Positions 1-5,269 of a DNA stretch of 8,027 nt are shown piece after piece. The stretch's first letter is position 1. Each line of letters begins with the position of its first letter. Under the pieces are notes generated by a model. It had not been told where the DNA came from, did not search any database, and saw only the letters and a list, made by a program, of their open reading frames with translations. Position numbers and translations under genes: made by a program. The stretch is from NCBI RefSeq assembly GCF_915069625.1, contig NZ_CAJZFD010000088.1:1-8027 (forward strand), in the 5' to 3' direction. The DNA comes from an uncultured Veillonella sp. (GTDB lineage: Bacteria > Bacillota > Negativicutes > Veillonellales > Veillonellaceae).

Positions 1-808
1 CCATAACACCTAAAAGCATCAATTTTTTGATGATTTCAGATACTTCACGGCCCATCTTTTCAGCTAGTTCCTTAACAGTTAAAGGACCAGATAATTCGAT
101 TTCTGTAGCAATCGCTGCTTCAGCCTTACGTTCAGCTTCAGCTTTTTGTTGTAAGTATTGTTCGTTACGATGTTTTACGCGATTCTTTTTCTTTTGCATA
201 GATGTAGATAACAAGGATTGAGGGCGGTTATTGCCACCTTTTTTATTCTTCTTGTTACGACGATCATTGTTATTAGAATTGCGGTTATCATTGTTTCGAT
301 TGTCGTTATTGCGATTATCGTTATTACGAGCATCATTAGGGCGACCGTTATTACGATTATCATTATTTCTGTTATTGTTAGGGCGGTTATTAGCGCGGTC
401 ACCAGATTGTTGGTTACCTTCGGATTTACGTGTAGGCTCAGAGATTTGTACATGACGTACATTGCCCTTTTTATGGTCGTTTTGTTTAGATTGATCGTCT
501 TGTTTTTGACCACCTTGTTTATGATTATCCTTTTTGTATTCGTTAGAACGATTTGGATTTTGTTGTTTATGTGGTGCAGCCTCTTGTTTATGTGCTGCTG
601 TTGGAGCAGATTTTGGTTCTACCTTTTGTGTAGCTTTAGGTGCTTCAGCTTTCTTACTTAATTGTTTTTTAACAATATCATAGCCTGAATCATCTACAGA
701 GTTTACTGCTTTTGTAACATTAATATTATGTTGTTGCAAGATAGAAATGACCTGCTTACTTTCTACGCCAAACTCTTTGGCGATTTCATGAACGCGCTTT
801 TTGGACAT
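1..808 (-). CDS. infB: Translation initiation factor IF-2, N-terminal part (cut by window edge)
   Basis: IF2 is the GTPase that brings initiator fMet-tRNA to the 30S subunit and promotes 50S joining. Only the first 269 residues are present; the G domain and C-terminal domains lie beyond position 1. Residues 1-52 form an IF2_N domain (SKKRVHEIAKEFGVESKQVI, then NINVTKAVNSVDD). Residues about 53-200 are a low-complexity linker rich in Lys, Gln, Asn and Pro. Residues about 186-235 are a Lys/Arg/Glu/Ala-rich, probably helical stretch. A second IF2_N-like domain starts at residue 242 (PLTVKELAEKMGREVSEIIK) and runs off the edge. The ATG at 806-808 is preceded by AAGGGGG at 816-822, 7 nt away. The gene starts 15 nt after the ylxQ stop, as in the nusA operon of many Firmicutes. 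The identification is firm from the N-terminal domain and the gene context, although no GTPase motif is visible. Confidence 0.95.
   Translation of the reverse strand, partial: MSKKRVHEIAKEFGVESKQVISILQQHNINVTKAVNSVDDSGYDIVKKQLSKKAEAPKATQKVEPKSAPTAAHKQEAAPHKQQNPNRSNEYKKDNHKQGGQKQDDQSKQNDHKKGNVRHVQISEPTRKSEGNQQSGDRANNRPNNNRNNDNRNNGRPNDARNNDNRNNDNRNNDNRNSNNNDRRNKKNKKGGNNRPQSLLSTSMQKKKNRVKHRNEQYLQQKAEAERKAEAAIATEIELSGPLTVKELAEKMGREVSEIIKKLMLLGVM
281..367 (-). repeat. NNDNR-coding 15-bp repeats inside the infB linker
   Basis: Three adjacent 15-bp units at 281-325 each encode Asn-Asn-Asp-Asn-Arg, and a fourth copy lies at 353-367. They sit within an Asn-rich segment covering residues about 140-185 of IF2. 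The copies differ at third codon positions (AAT/AAC, GAT/GAC, CGC/CGA/CGT), so the peptide is better conserved than the DNA. This suggests an old expansion kept for its amino-acid composition, not a recent slippage event. The copy number may still vary between strains. Confidence 0.8.
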
Positions 809-823
809 CTACATACCCCCTTA

Positions 824-1129
824 TTATCGATCAATCTCTTTTAGTAACGCCTTTGCAAATCCATCATCTAGTACTGCGACCACTACCCGAACCTCTTTAC
901 CAATAGCAGTTCCTAAAGTTTCTTTAGTACCAATGCTACGAAGTGGGATATGATGTGTTTCTGCTAATTGATTATATTTGTTTTCATTATTGGATGCACA
1001 ATCGCCAGCGAGAAGGACTAGTTTAGGTTCCTTTCTCTTCATGGCTTTTTCTACGATAAAGTCACCAGAAATAACCTTGCCAGCTCGTTGTGCTAATCCT
1101 AAGAGATTTAAAATTTTATCTTCATTCAT
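824..1129 (-). CDS. ylxQ: YlxQ, L7Ae-family RNA-binding protein
   Basis: This is a 101-residue member of the L7Ae/L30e ribosomal-protein-like family, whose members bind kink-turn RNA. The family pattern is clear: NLLGLAQRAGKVISG at the N-terminus, a central LVLLAGDCASN segment, and IPLRSIGTKETLGTAIGKE towards the C-terminus. The length matches YlxQ of Bacillus and its relatives, which lies between ylxR and infB as here. The cellular role of YlxQ is not well settled; it is expected in the cytosol with RNA partners. The ATG at 1127-1129 has no clear Shine-Dalgarno at the usual distance. The stop of ylxR lies 12 nt upstream and in the same reading frame, so translation probably depends on coupling to ylxR. 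No other ATG lies near the start of the conserved region. Confidence 0.93.
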   Translation of the reverse strand: MNEDKILNLLGLAQRAGKVISGDFIVEKAMKRKEPKLVLLAGDCASNNENKYNQLAETHHIPLRSIGTKETLGTAIGKEVRVVVAVLDDGFAKALLKEIDR

Positions 1130-1141
1130 GTATATCAGTGA

Positions 1142-1411
1142 TTACTCATTCTCTTGTAAATCACGTTGTAATGCTTCGTATATTTCTTTCGATACACTAT
1201 GCTTTAATGACCGTTCTAATCGCTTAGCCTTATAGGCTTGCTCAAAGCATGACATGGACTCACATAAATACGCTCCACGCCCCGGTGCTTTTCCAGTACG
1301 GTCAATACTGATATTGCCATCTGGACTTAAGGCTACGCGAATTAATTCACGTTTCGCCTTAGGCTCACCACATCCTACGCATGTGCGCATAGGTTGGGAT
1401 TTCGGTTTCAT
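1142..1411 (-). CDS. ylxR: YlxR (DUF448) RNA-binding protein
   Basis: This 89-residue basic protein has the YlxR hallmarks: RTCVGC at residues 9-14, followed by a Lys/Arg-rich strand (KAKRELIRVAL), then GRGAYLC at 44-50 with a further Cys at 55. The family binds RNA. The Bacillus subtilis member has been reported, as I recall, to modulate RNase P and to be renamed RnpM; assigning that role here is inference. The ATG at 1409-1411 begins 2 nt after the nusA TAG stop. GGTGA and GAGG elements in the last codons of nusA can serve as ribosome binding site, so translation is tightly coupled to nusA. The gene ends in the same frame as ylxQ, with only one stop and four codons between them. Confidence 0.94.
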   Translation of the reverse strand: MKPKSQPMRTCVGCGEPKAKRELIRVALSPDGNISIDRTGKAPGRGAYLCESMSCFEQAYKAKRLERSLKHSVSKEIYEALQRDLQENE

Positions 1412-1413
1412 GA

Positions 1414-2490
1414 CTATTCACCGTCCTCAGCATTTCCGAAACCTGCAAAAGGTTCTTCAGCTGCTTGAGTTTCACTCTTAATATCGATTTTCCAGTTAGT
1501 TAATTTGGCTGCCAATCGAGCATTTTGACCAGCTTTACCAATTGCCAAGGATAATTGGTAATCAGGAACTACAACGTAAGAGGATTTTTCTTCTTCACTT
1601 ACATCAACAGATACAACCTTTGCTGGACTCAAGGAGTTAGCGATATAAATTGCTGGATCTTCATCCCATTTAACGATATCAATTTTTTCATCGTGTAATT
1701 CATCAACGATATGTTGTACACGTTGACCTTTAGGACCTACGCAAGCACCTACTGGATCAACGTTTTCATCGCGACTGTATACAGCAATTTTGGAACGCAT
1801 ACCAGGCTCACGAGCTACGGATTTAAGCTCTACTACACCTTCATAAATTTCTGGCACCTCTAATTCAAAGAGGCGTTTCAATAAACCAGGATGTGTACGG
1901 GAAATCATGATTTGAGGGCCCTTCGTAGTTTTCTTAACCTCTACGATATAGCATTTAATACGATCCCCTTCGCGATATGTTTCGCTAGCAATTTGTTCTG
2001 TAGGAGGTAAAATAGCTTCTGTTTTACCTAAGTCGATAAACACATTTTTACCTTCTACACGTGTAATAACGCCAGTGATGATATCGCCTTCACGACTATA
2101 GTATTCTTCATATACTACGCTGCGTTCAGCCTCTTTCAAACGTTGAATAAGCATTTGTTTTGCAGTATGGGCAGCACTACGGCCAAAGTTAGCTGGAGTA
2201 ACATCAACTTCTACTACGTCACCAATTTCAAAACGTTTGTCAATTTTGCGAGCTTCTAACAAGCTAATTTCTGTTTCTGGCAATTCTACAGTTTCTACCA
2301 CTTGTTTTTTAGCCATTACTTTATAAACGCCTGTTTCGCGGTCAATCACAACGTAAGCATCTGGATTAGATGTTGGTTCTTTGCGATATGCTTGCAACAA
2401 TGCAGCCTCTAAGGATTCAAAAATAACCTCAGGAGCAAAACCTTTTTGCTTTGTAAGCACCATTACCGCTTGAATTAATTCTTGACTCAC
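1414..2490 (-). CDS. nusA: Transcription termination/antitermination factor NusA
   Basis: NusA binds RNA polymerase and nascent RNA and modulates pausing, intrinsic termination and rRNA antitermination. The 358-residue protein shows the standard order. An N-terminal polymerase-binding domain covers residues 1-125. An S1 domain lies at about 134-198 (GDIITGVITRVEGKNVFIDL). KH1 lies at about 230-280, with GACVGPKGQRV at 248-258. KH2 lies at about 300-340, with LAIGKAGQNARLAAKLT at 315-331. A short acidic tail follows. The C-terminal acidic repeats of Escherichia coli NusA are absent, as is usual in Firmicutes. The start is GTG at 2488-2490, chosen because TGGAGG at 2498-2503 sits 7 nt upstream and MSQELIQA matches the family N-terminus. 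It begins 17 nt after the rimP stop, consistent with one transcript. Confidence 0.98.
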   Translation of the reverse strand: MSQELIQAVMVLTKQKGFAPEVIFESLEAALLQAYRKEPTSNPDAYVVIDRETGVYKVMAKKQVVETVELPETEISLLEARKIDKRFEIGDVVEVDVTPANFGRSAAHTAKQMLIQRLKEAERSVVYEEYYSREGDIITGVITRVEGKNVFIDLGKTEAILPPTEQIASETYREGDRIKCYIVEVKKTTKGPQIMISRTHPGLLKRLFELEVPEIYEGVVELKSVAREPGMRSKIAVYSRDENVDPVGACVGPKGQRVQHIVDELHDEKIDIVKWDEDPAIYIANSLSPAKVVSVDVSEEEKSSYVVVPDYQLSLAIGKAGQNARLAAKLTNWKIDIKSETQAAEEPFAGFGNAEDGE

Positions 2491-2507
2491 TCGTATGCCT
2501 CCATATA

Positions 2508-2966
2508 TTAAAAATCAAGATGTAATCGAATTTGTGCAATAGCAGAACGTTCAAATGTCATGCTTTCACCATTAATAGTAAAGTCGATAGTTGTATCCGT
2601 AAAACCTTGTAAGGCACCAGTAAATTGCTTACTGCCATTAACAGGTTTAAATAACTGAATATCTACGTCTCGGCCATTATAGCGAATCAAATCCTTATCC
2701 TTCTTAAGAACTCGATCTAAGCCTGGAGAAGATACTTCCAATAAATAGTTTTCCGTAATTGGATCCTTTTCGTCGAGGACAGCACTTAGTTTTTCGCTAA
2801 CCATCTGACAATCATCCAAATCTACACCACCTGGTTTATCAAGGTAGACACGCAAATACCAATCGCGTTCACGAACGTAATCTACATCGACTAGTTCCAT
2901 TTCGGTGCCGGCTATAATACCTTCAACTACAGAGGATACAAATTCCTCTACTGCTTCTCTCTTCAT
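2508..2966 (-). CDS. rimP: Ribosome maturation factor RimP
   Basis: RimP is needed for maturation of the 30S ribosomal subunit. The chosen product is 152 residues, beginning MKREAVEEFV. The N-terminal domain contains the conserved ELVDVDYVRERDWYLRVYLDK segment (residues 24-44) and the signature EVSSPGLDR at 77-85. The C-terminal half (about 90-152) is the Sm-like beta domain. The open frame continues upstream to 3056, but ATG 2964-2966 is preferred. A perfect AAGGAGG lies 8 nt upstream of it (2975-2981), the length then equals the usual family size, and the longest alternative start falls inside the leader hairpin loop. rimP is the first gene of the nusA operon here. Confidence 0.96.
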   Translation of the reverse strand: MKREAVEEFVSSVVEGIIAGTEMELVDVDYVRERDWYLRVYLDKPGGVDLDDCQMVSEKLSAVLDEKDPITENYLLEVSSPGLDRVLKKDKDLIRYNGRDVDIQLFKPVNGSKQFTGALQGFTDTTIDFTINGESMTFERSAIAQIRLHLDF

Positions 2967-2974
2967 AGCCATCG

Positions 2975-2981
2975 CCTCCTT
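2975..2981 (-). promoter_or_regulatory. rimP ribosome binding site (fixes the start)
   Basis: A perfect AAGGAGG on the minus strand stands 8 nt before the ATG at 2964-2966. The in-frame ATG two codons earlier would be only 2 nt from it, and the longer upstream starts have no such site. It therefore decides for the 152-residue RimP. Confidence 0.9.
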
Positions 2982-3043
2982 CATTACTACATCTTGTATA
3001 TATCTCTTTTTTTCAAATACCTTAATTAGGCTAATCATAAATG

Positions 3044-3069
3044 AAAGAGTGGACATAAGCCCACTCTTT
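3044..3069 (-). ncRNA. Leader hairpin upstream of rimP
   Basis: AAAGAGTGG and CCACTCTTT form a perfect 9-bp inverted repeat with an 8-nt loop. Read on the minus strand, it lies about 20 nt after the predicted start site of the rimP promoter and about 80 nt before the rimP ATG. I recall similar GAGTGGG/CCCACTC hairpins before rimP (ylxS) in many Firmicutes, so this is probably a conserved leader element. It could be a site for NusA-dependent attenuation of its own operon or a 5' stabilising stem. After the stem the minus strand reads TTTCATTT, a poor U-tract, so full intrinsic termination is doubtful. On the plus strand the stem is followed by TTTTAAAA, so it could weakly stop any opposing transcription. 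Confidence 0.7.
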
Positions 3070-3096
3070 TAAAAGATTTATATAAAAGTCATATAT

Positions 3097-3125
3097 AGTA
3101 TATCACATTTGCTGTGTATATACAA
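3097..3125 (-). promoter_or_regulatory. Predicted sigma-A promoter of the rimP-nusA-infB operon
   Basis: On the minus strand, a -35 TTGTAT (3120-3125) is separated by exactly 17 nt from a -10 TATACT (3097-3102) that carries an upstream TGA, making an extended -10. The expected start site is near 3090. This gives a leader of about 120 nt containing the hairpin at 3044-3069. The -35 matches only TTG of the consensus, which the extended -10 could offset. The position immediately before the first operon gene supports the call. Confidence 0.72.
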
Positions 3126-3230
3126 ATTCTACGCTTTCTTATGGGCTTTAACCAAACATTCCCACTTAGATTATTTCATATGAATATAAAATAACTCAAA
3201 AAATAGCATAGTCATATATAATGATTATCC

Positions 3231-3926
3231 TTAGTCGACGCGTTCATTTAATCCTTTTAATATAGGACCCAAATGTTCACGTAGAACTGTAGTTAAATCA
3301 TCTAAATTTTTAGCATCTAGGTGATGGTCTATTTCAGGATAATTTTTATAACGAAGTTCTGCAAAGTATTCATCTCGCAATTCGTTATAATATAGCAATA
3401 ATCCTGTATATTCGTCCATCTTACGATACTCACCGATAATAAAAGAACCATTAATCATCCGGATTGCATGAGCTGGATCAATATCACATACAAAGCCTTC
3501 CAGTTCTTTAGGCATAACCTCGGAAAAATCCCATTCAGGAATGCCTCGACGACGATAGGTAAAGGTAAAGTTATTCGCTGGCTCTATTAACATATTAGTT
3601 AACCCTTTGACACAGCGATCTTGTAATCCTTGCCAAAACGACTCTAAATCAGCACGCACAAAAGAAATATCAACAAAGGAAAATAGTGGCATTTCAATAT
3701 GTACTGTATAGTCCTCTACCTCTTTATCATATAAGGCAGACCATCGCCACCCCAAATCATTTTGATAATGGAAAATAGGTACCTTTAATACCTCTTCACC
3801 GACTCCGAGACGCTCAAGTAGTGCCGTATAATCAGCTTCATTGGACGCCACTAAGGTAAATCCCTCAATTTGCTGAGGCAACCATGAATAATCTAATGCT
3901 TTACAAGCTTCAATAATCGTTTCCAT
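3231..3926 (-). CDS. Unrecognised 231-residue conserved-looking protein
   Basis: I do not recognise a family. The product is 231 residues, acidic overall and rich in aromatic residues, with no signal peptide or membrane segment, so it is probably a soluble cytosolic protein. Visible landmarks are WLPQQIEGFTLVAS (15-28), the Trp-rich DLGWRW (57-62), FTFTYRRRGIPEWDF (120-134), SFIIGEYRKMDEYTGLLLYY (161-180) and a probably helical C-terminus from about 203. There is no Cys-pair, P-loop, helix-turn-helix or clear catalytic motif. It overlaps the end of the lytic transglycosylase gene by 17 nt. Its ATG (3924-3926) has GAGGC at 3932-3936, 5 nt upstream, inside that gene, so the two are translationally coupled. 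A full-length frame, a good ribosome binding site and codon use like its neighbours make it a real gene. A link to cell-wall turnover is only suggested by position. Confidence 0.85.
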   Translation of the reverse strand: METIIEACKALDYSWLPQQIEGFTLVASNEADYTALLERLGVGEEVLKVPIFHYQNDLGWRWSALYDKEVEDYTVHIEMPLFSFVDISFVRADLESFWQGLQDRCVKGLTNMLIEPANNFTFTYRRRGIPEWDFSEVMPKELEGFVCDIDPAHAIRMINGSFIIGEYRKMDEYTGLLLYYNELRDEYFAELRYKNYPEIDHHLDAKNLDDLTTVLREHLGPILKGLNERVD

Positions 3927-4464
3927 ATAATGCCTCGTACTTTTCTTGATACTGTAAGACAGCTTTTACATAGCTACGCGTTTCAGGAAAAGGTATGGTA
4001 TCAACCATGCCATTCCATTTATTCTCATTGAGCCAAGATTCAACATGACCACGTCCCGCATTGTACGCAGCTAACGCCTGCACCTCATCACCATTAAATT
4101 CCTTTAACAAATGACCTAGGTACCATGTACCTAACTCAATATTAGTTTCCGGCTCTTTTAACTGGCGATCTGTATAGTTTCCATGTCCAACTTGTTGAGC
4201 TACCCATCGCGCTGTATCTGGCATAAGTTGCATCAATCCAAGAGCGCCGGTTTCAGATTCCGCAGTATTCTTATATTTACTTTCAGCTAAGATAACACTA
4301 GCCACTAAGGAAGGTGGTACTTGTTCCTTATCAGCTGCAGCCATCACTACATCTCTATAGTTAAAGGGGTACGCCACTTGACGCGCTATAGGATCATCTA
4401 AATGAGTAAAATAAAACCACCCAAGTACGACGCACGATAGCGCCGTTGCCGTTGCACGTTTCAT
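3910..4464 (-). CDS. Membrane-anchored lytic transglycosylase (SLT family)
   Basis: Enzymes of this family (GH23, Slt70-like) cut the MurNAc-GlcNAc bond of peptidoglycan and form 1,6-anhydroMurNAc. The chosen product is 184 residues. Residues 1-22 are a basic start followed by a hydrophobic stretch (about ATALSCVVLGWFYF), a signal anchor that would place the enzyme outside the cytoplasmic membrane. The SLT domain follows: ILAESKY with likely catalytic Glu61, GALGLMQLMP at 73-82, AAYNAG at 132-137, and PETRSYV at 160-166. The length suits a minimal single-domain transglycosylase. The open frame extends upstream to a TTG at 4530, but ATG 4462-4464 is chosen because GGGGG at 4469-4473, within AAGGAAAGGGGG, sits 4 nt before it and the anchor then falls at the N-terminus. 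The gene lies 156 nt after coaE and overlaps the next gene by 17 nt. Confidence 0.94.
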   Translation of the reverse strand: MKRATATALSCVVLGWFYFTHLDDPIARQVAYPFNYRDVVMAAADKEQVPPSLVASVILAESKYKNTAESETGALGLMQLMPDTARWVAQQVGHGNYTDRQLKEPETNIELGTWYLGHLLKEFNGDEVQALAAYNAGRGHVESWLNENKWNGMVDTIPFPETRSYVKAVLQYQEKYEALYGNDY

Positions 4465-4515
4465 ATATCCCCCTTTCCTTACACAATCTTTATCCGATTT
4501 TGATATCGGTACAAT

Positions 4516-4545
4516 ATAGTAATCCACCAAATGGTAGGTTACTAT
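4516..4545 (-). repeat. Long inverted repeat in the transglycosylase leader
   Basis: A 30-bp near-palindrome has outer arms ATAGTAA/TTACTAT, one C-A mismatch (if folded as RNA), then a six-pair inner stem containing one G-U pair and closing on a loop of about four bases. It lies between the predicted promoter at 4567-4575 and the ATG at 4464, around +15 to +45 of the transcript. No U-run follows it, so it is not an intrinsic terminator. It could be an operator for a dimeric regulator or an RNA stem controlling message stability. Confidence 0.65.
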
Positions 4546-4566
4546 TATATAAAATTTTATGGGCTT

Positions 4567-4575
4567 ATTATACCA
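4567..4575 (-). promoter_or_regulatory. Extended -10 promoter for the transglycosylase pair
   Basis: TGGTATAAT on the minus strand combines a perfect TATAAT with the TG of an extended -10, about 100 nt before the transglycosylase ATG. No good -35 is seen 16-18 nt upstream. A second TGGTATA occurs at 4593-4599, 24 nt upstream, and may be an alternative start or a chance repeat. If active, it lets the transglycosylase and the unknown gene be made independently of polA-coaE. Confidence 0.55.
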
Positions 4576-4620
4576 TTTAATACTAATTTTTATATACCAA
4601 TTTTAGTACATAATAGGTAA

Positions 4621-5235
4621 TTATTTTGATTCTTGTAAAACTGTCTCTATACGCTCATTCCAAATAGTATTCAACTGTACTGTTAAATCATGAGGCGTAC
4701 CATTATTATCAACGATTATATCTGCATAGGCACGTTTATCATCAAGCCGCATTTGACTATTAATACGAGCAAGGGCATCCTCTCTCGTATATCCATTACG
4801 ACTCATTAAACGTTCGATTTGAGTCGTTTCATTCACATATACGAGCCACACCTCATCCATCATGGTATACCATTCCCCTTCGATGAGTAATGGAATATCA
4901 TAGATTAAAATTGGCGTATTTCCTTGTTCATATTGAGATGTCAACTCCATAATACGATTGCGTATATGTGTTTTTAGACAGCTATTTAATAATTGTCGTT
5001 TTTCTTCATTGTGAAAGACTATAGCACCAAGCGCTTCACGATTGAGTGTGCCGTCAGCATGTAAAACATTAGAACCAAAGGTCTCTACAATAGCTTGTAA
5101 GCCCTCAGTCCCCGGCTCCACTACTTCACGAGCTACAATATCAGCATCGATATAGGGTATTCCTTTGTCCTTAAAATAGGTAAGGACTGTACTCTTGCCT
5201 GATGCAATACCACCAGTTAAGCCTATTTTAAACAT
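4621..5235 (-). CDS. coaE: Dephospho-CoA kinase
   Basis: CoaE phosphorylates the ribose 3'-hydroxyl of dephospho-CoA with ATP, the last step of coenzyme A synthesis, in the cytosol. The 204-residue product has the usual family length. Residues 1-16 read MFKIGLTGGIASGKST, a P-loop spanning 8-16. YIDADIVARE follows at 28-37, with the conserved Asp pair of the substrate site. Further along are YDIPLLIEG, the VYVNETTQIERLMSRNGYTREDA segment of the lid region, and ADIIVDNNGT near the C-terminus. ATG 5233-5235 has GAAGG at 5241-5245, 5 nt upstream. It lies 34 nt after the polA stop. In Bacillus subtilis polA and coaE are also in one cluster but with mutM between; no mutM is present here. Confidence 0.97.
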   Translation of the reverse strand: MFKIGLTGGIASGKSTVLTYFKDKGIPYIDADIVAREVVEPGTEGLQAIVETFGSNVLHADGTLNREALGAIVFHNEEKRQLLNSCLKTHIRNRIMELTSQYEQGNTPILIYDIPLLIEGEWYTMMDEVWLVYVNETTQIERLMSRNGYTREDALARINSQMRLDDKRAYADIIVDNNGTPHDLTVQLNTIWNERIETVLQESK

Positions 5236-5269
5236 ATATACCTTCTAACACGTAATACTATCAATTAAA

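Larger units (their letters stand above)
2967..3230. other. Gene-free region between the unknown gene and rimP
   Basis: These 264 nt hold the rimP ribosome binding site, leader hairpin and promoter. Upstream of the promoter (3126-3230) I see very AT-rich sequence, including the short palindrome TTCATATGAA near 3175-3184 and a T-run on the minus strand near 3200. No GC-rich hairpin with an adjoining T-run follows the stop of the unknown gene at 3231, so I cannot name a terminator for the upstream unit. Some read-through into the nusA operon is possible. Confidence 0.6.

Noticed and set aside
175..513. Minus-strand 112-residue open frame within infB
   Set aside because: It is an out-of-frame shadow of the same repeat region, lying entirely inside infB.
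218..661. Plus-strand open frame coding a very hydrophobic, Ile/Val-rich 147-residue product resembling repeated membrane segments
   Set aside because: It is the antisense of the Asn-rich infB linker. AAT/AAC codons read in reverse give ATT/GTT, which mimics membrane helices. It has no supporting context.
2967..3056. N-terminal extension of RimP starting MSTLSF
   Set aside because: The start lies in the loop of the leader hairpin and has no ribosome binding site. The downstream ATG has a perfect AAGGAGG and gives the normal family length.
4465..4530. N-terminal extension of the transglycosylase from a TTG
   Set aside because: There is no ribosome binding site, it lies inside the palindrome, and it would bury the signal anchor. 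ATG 4464 fits better.
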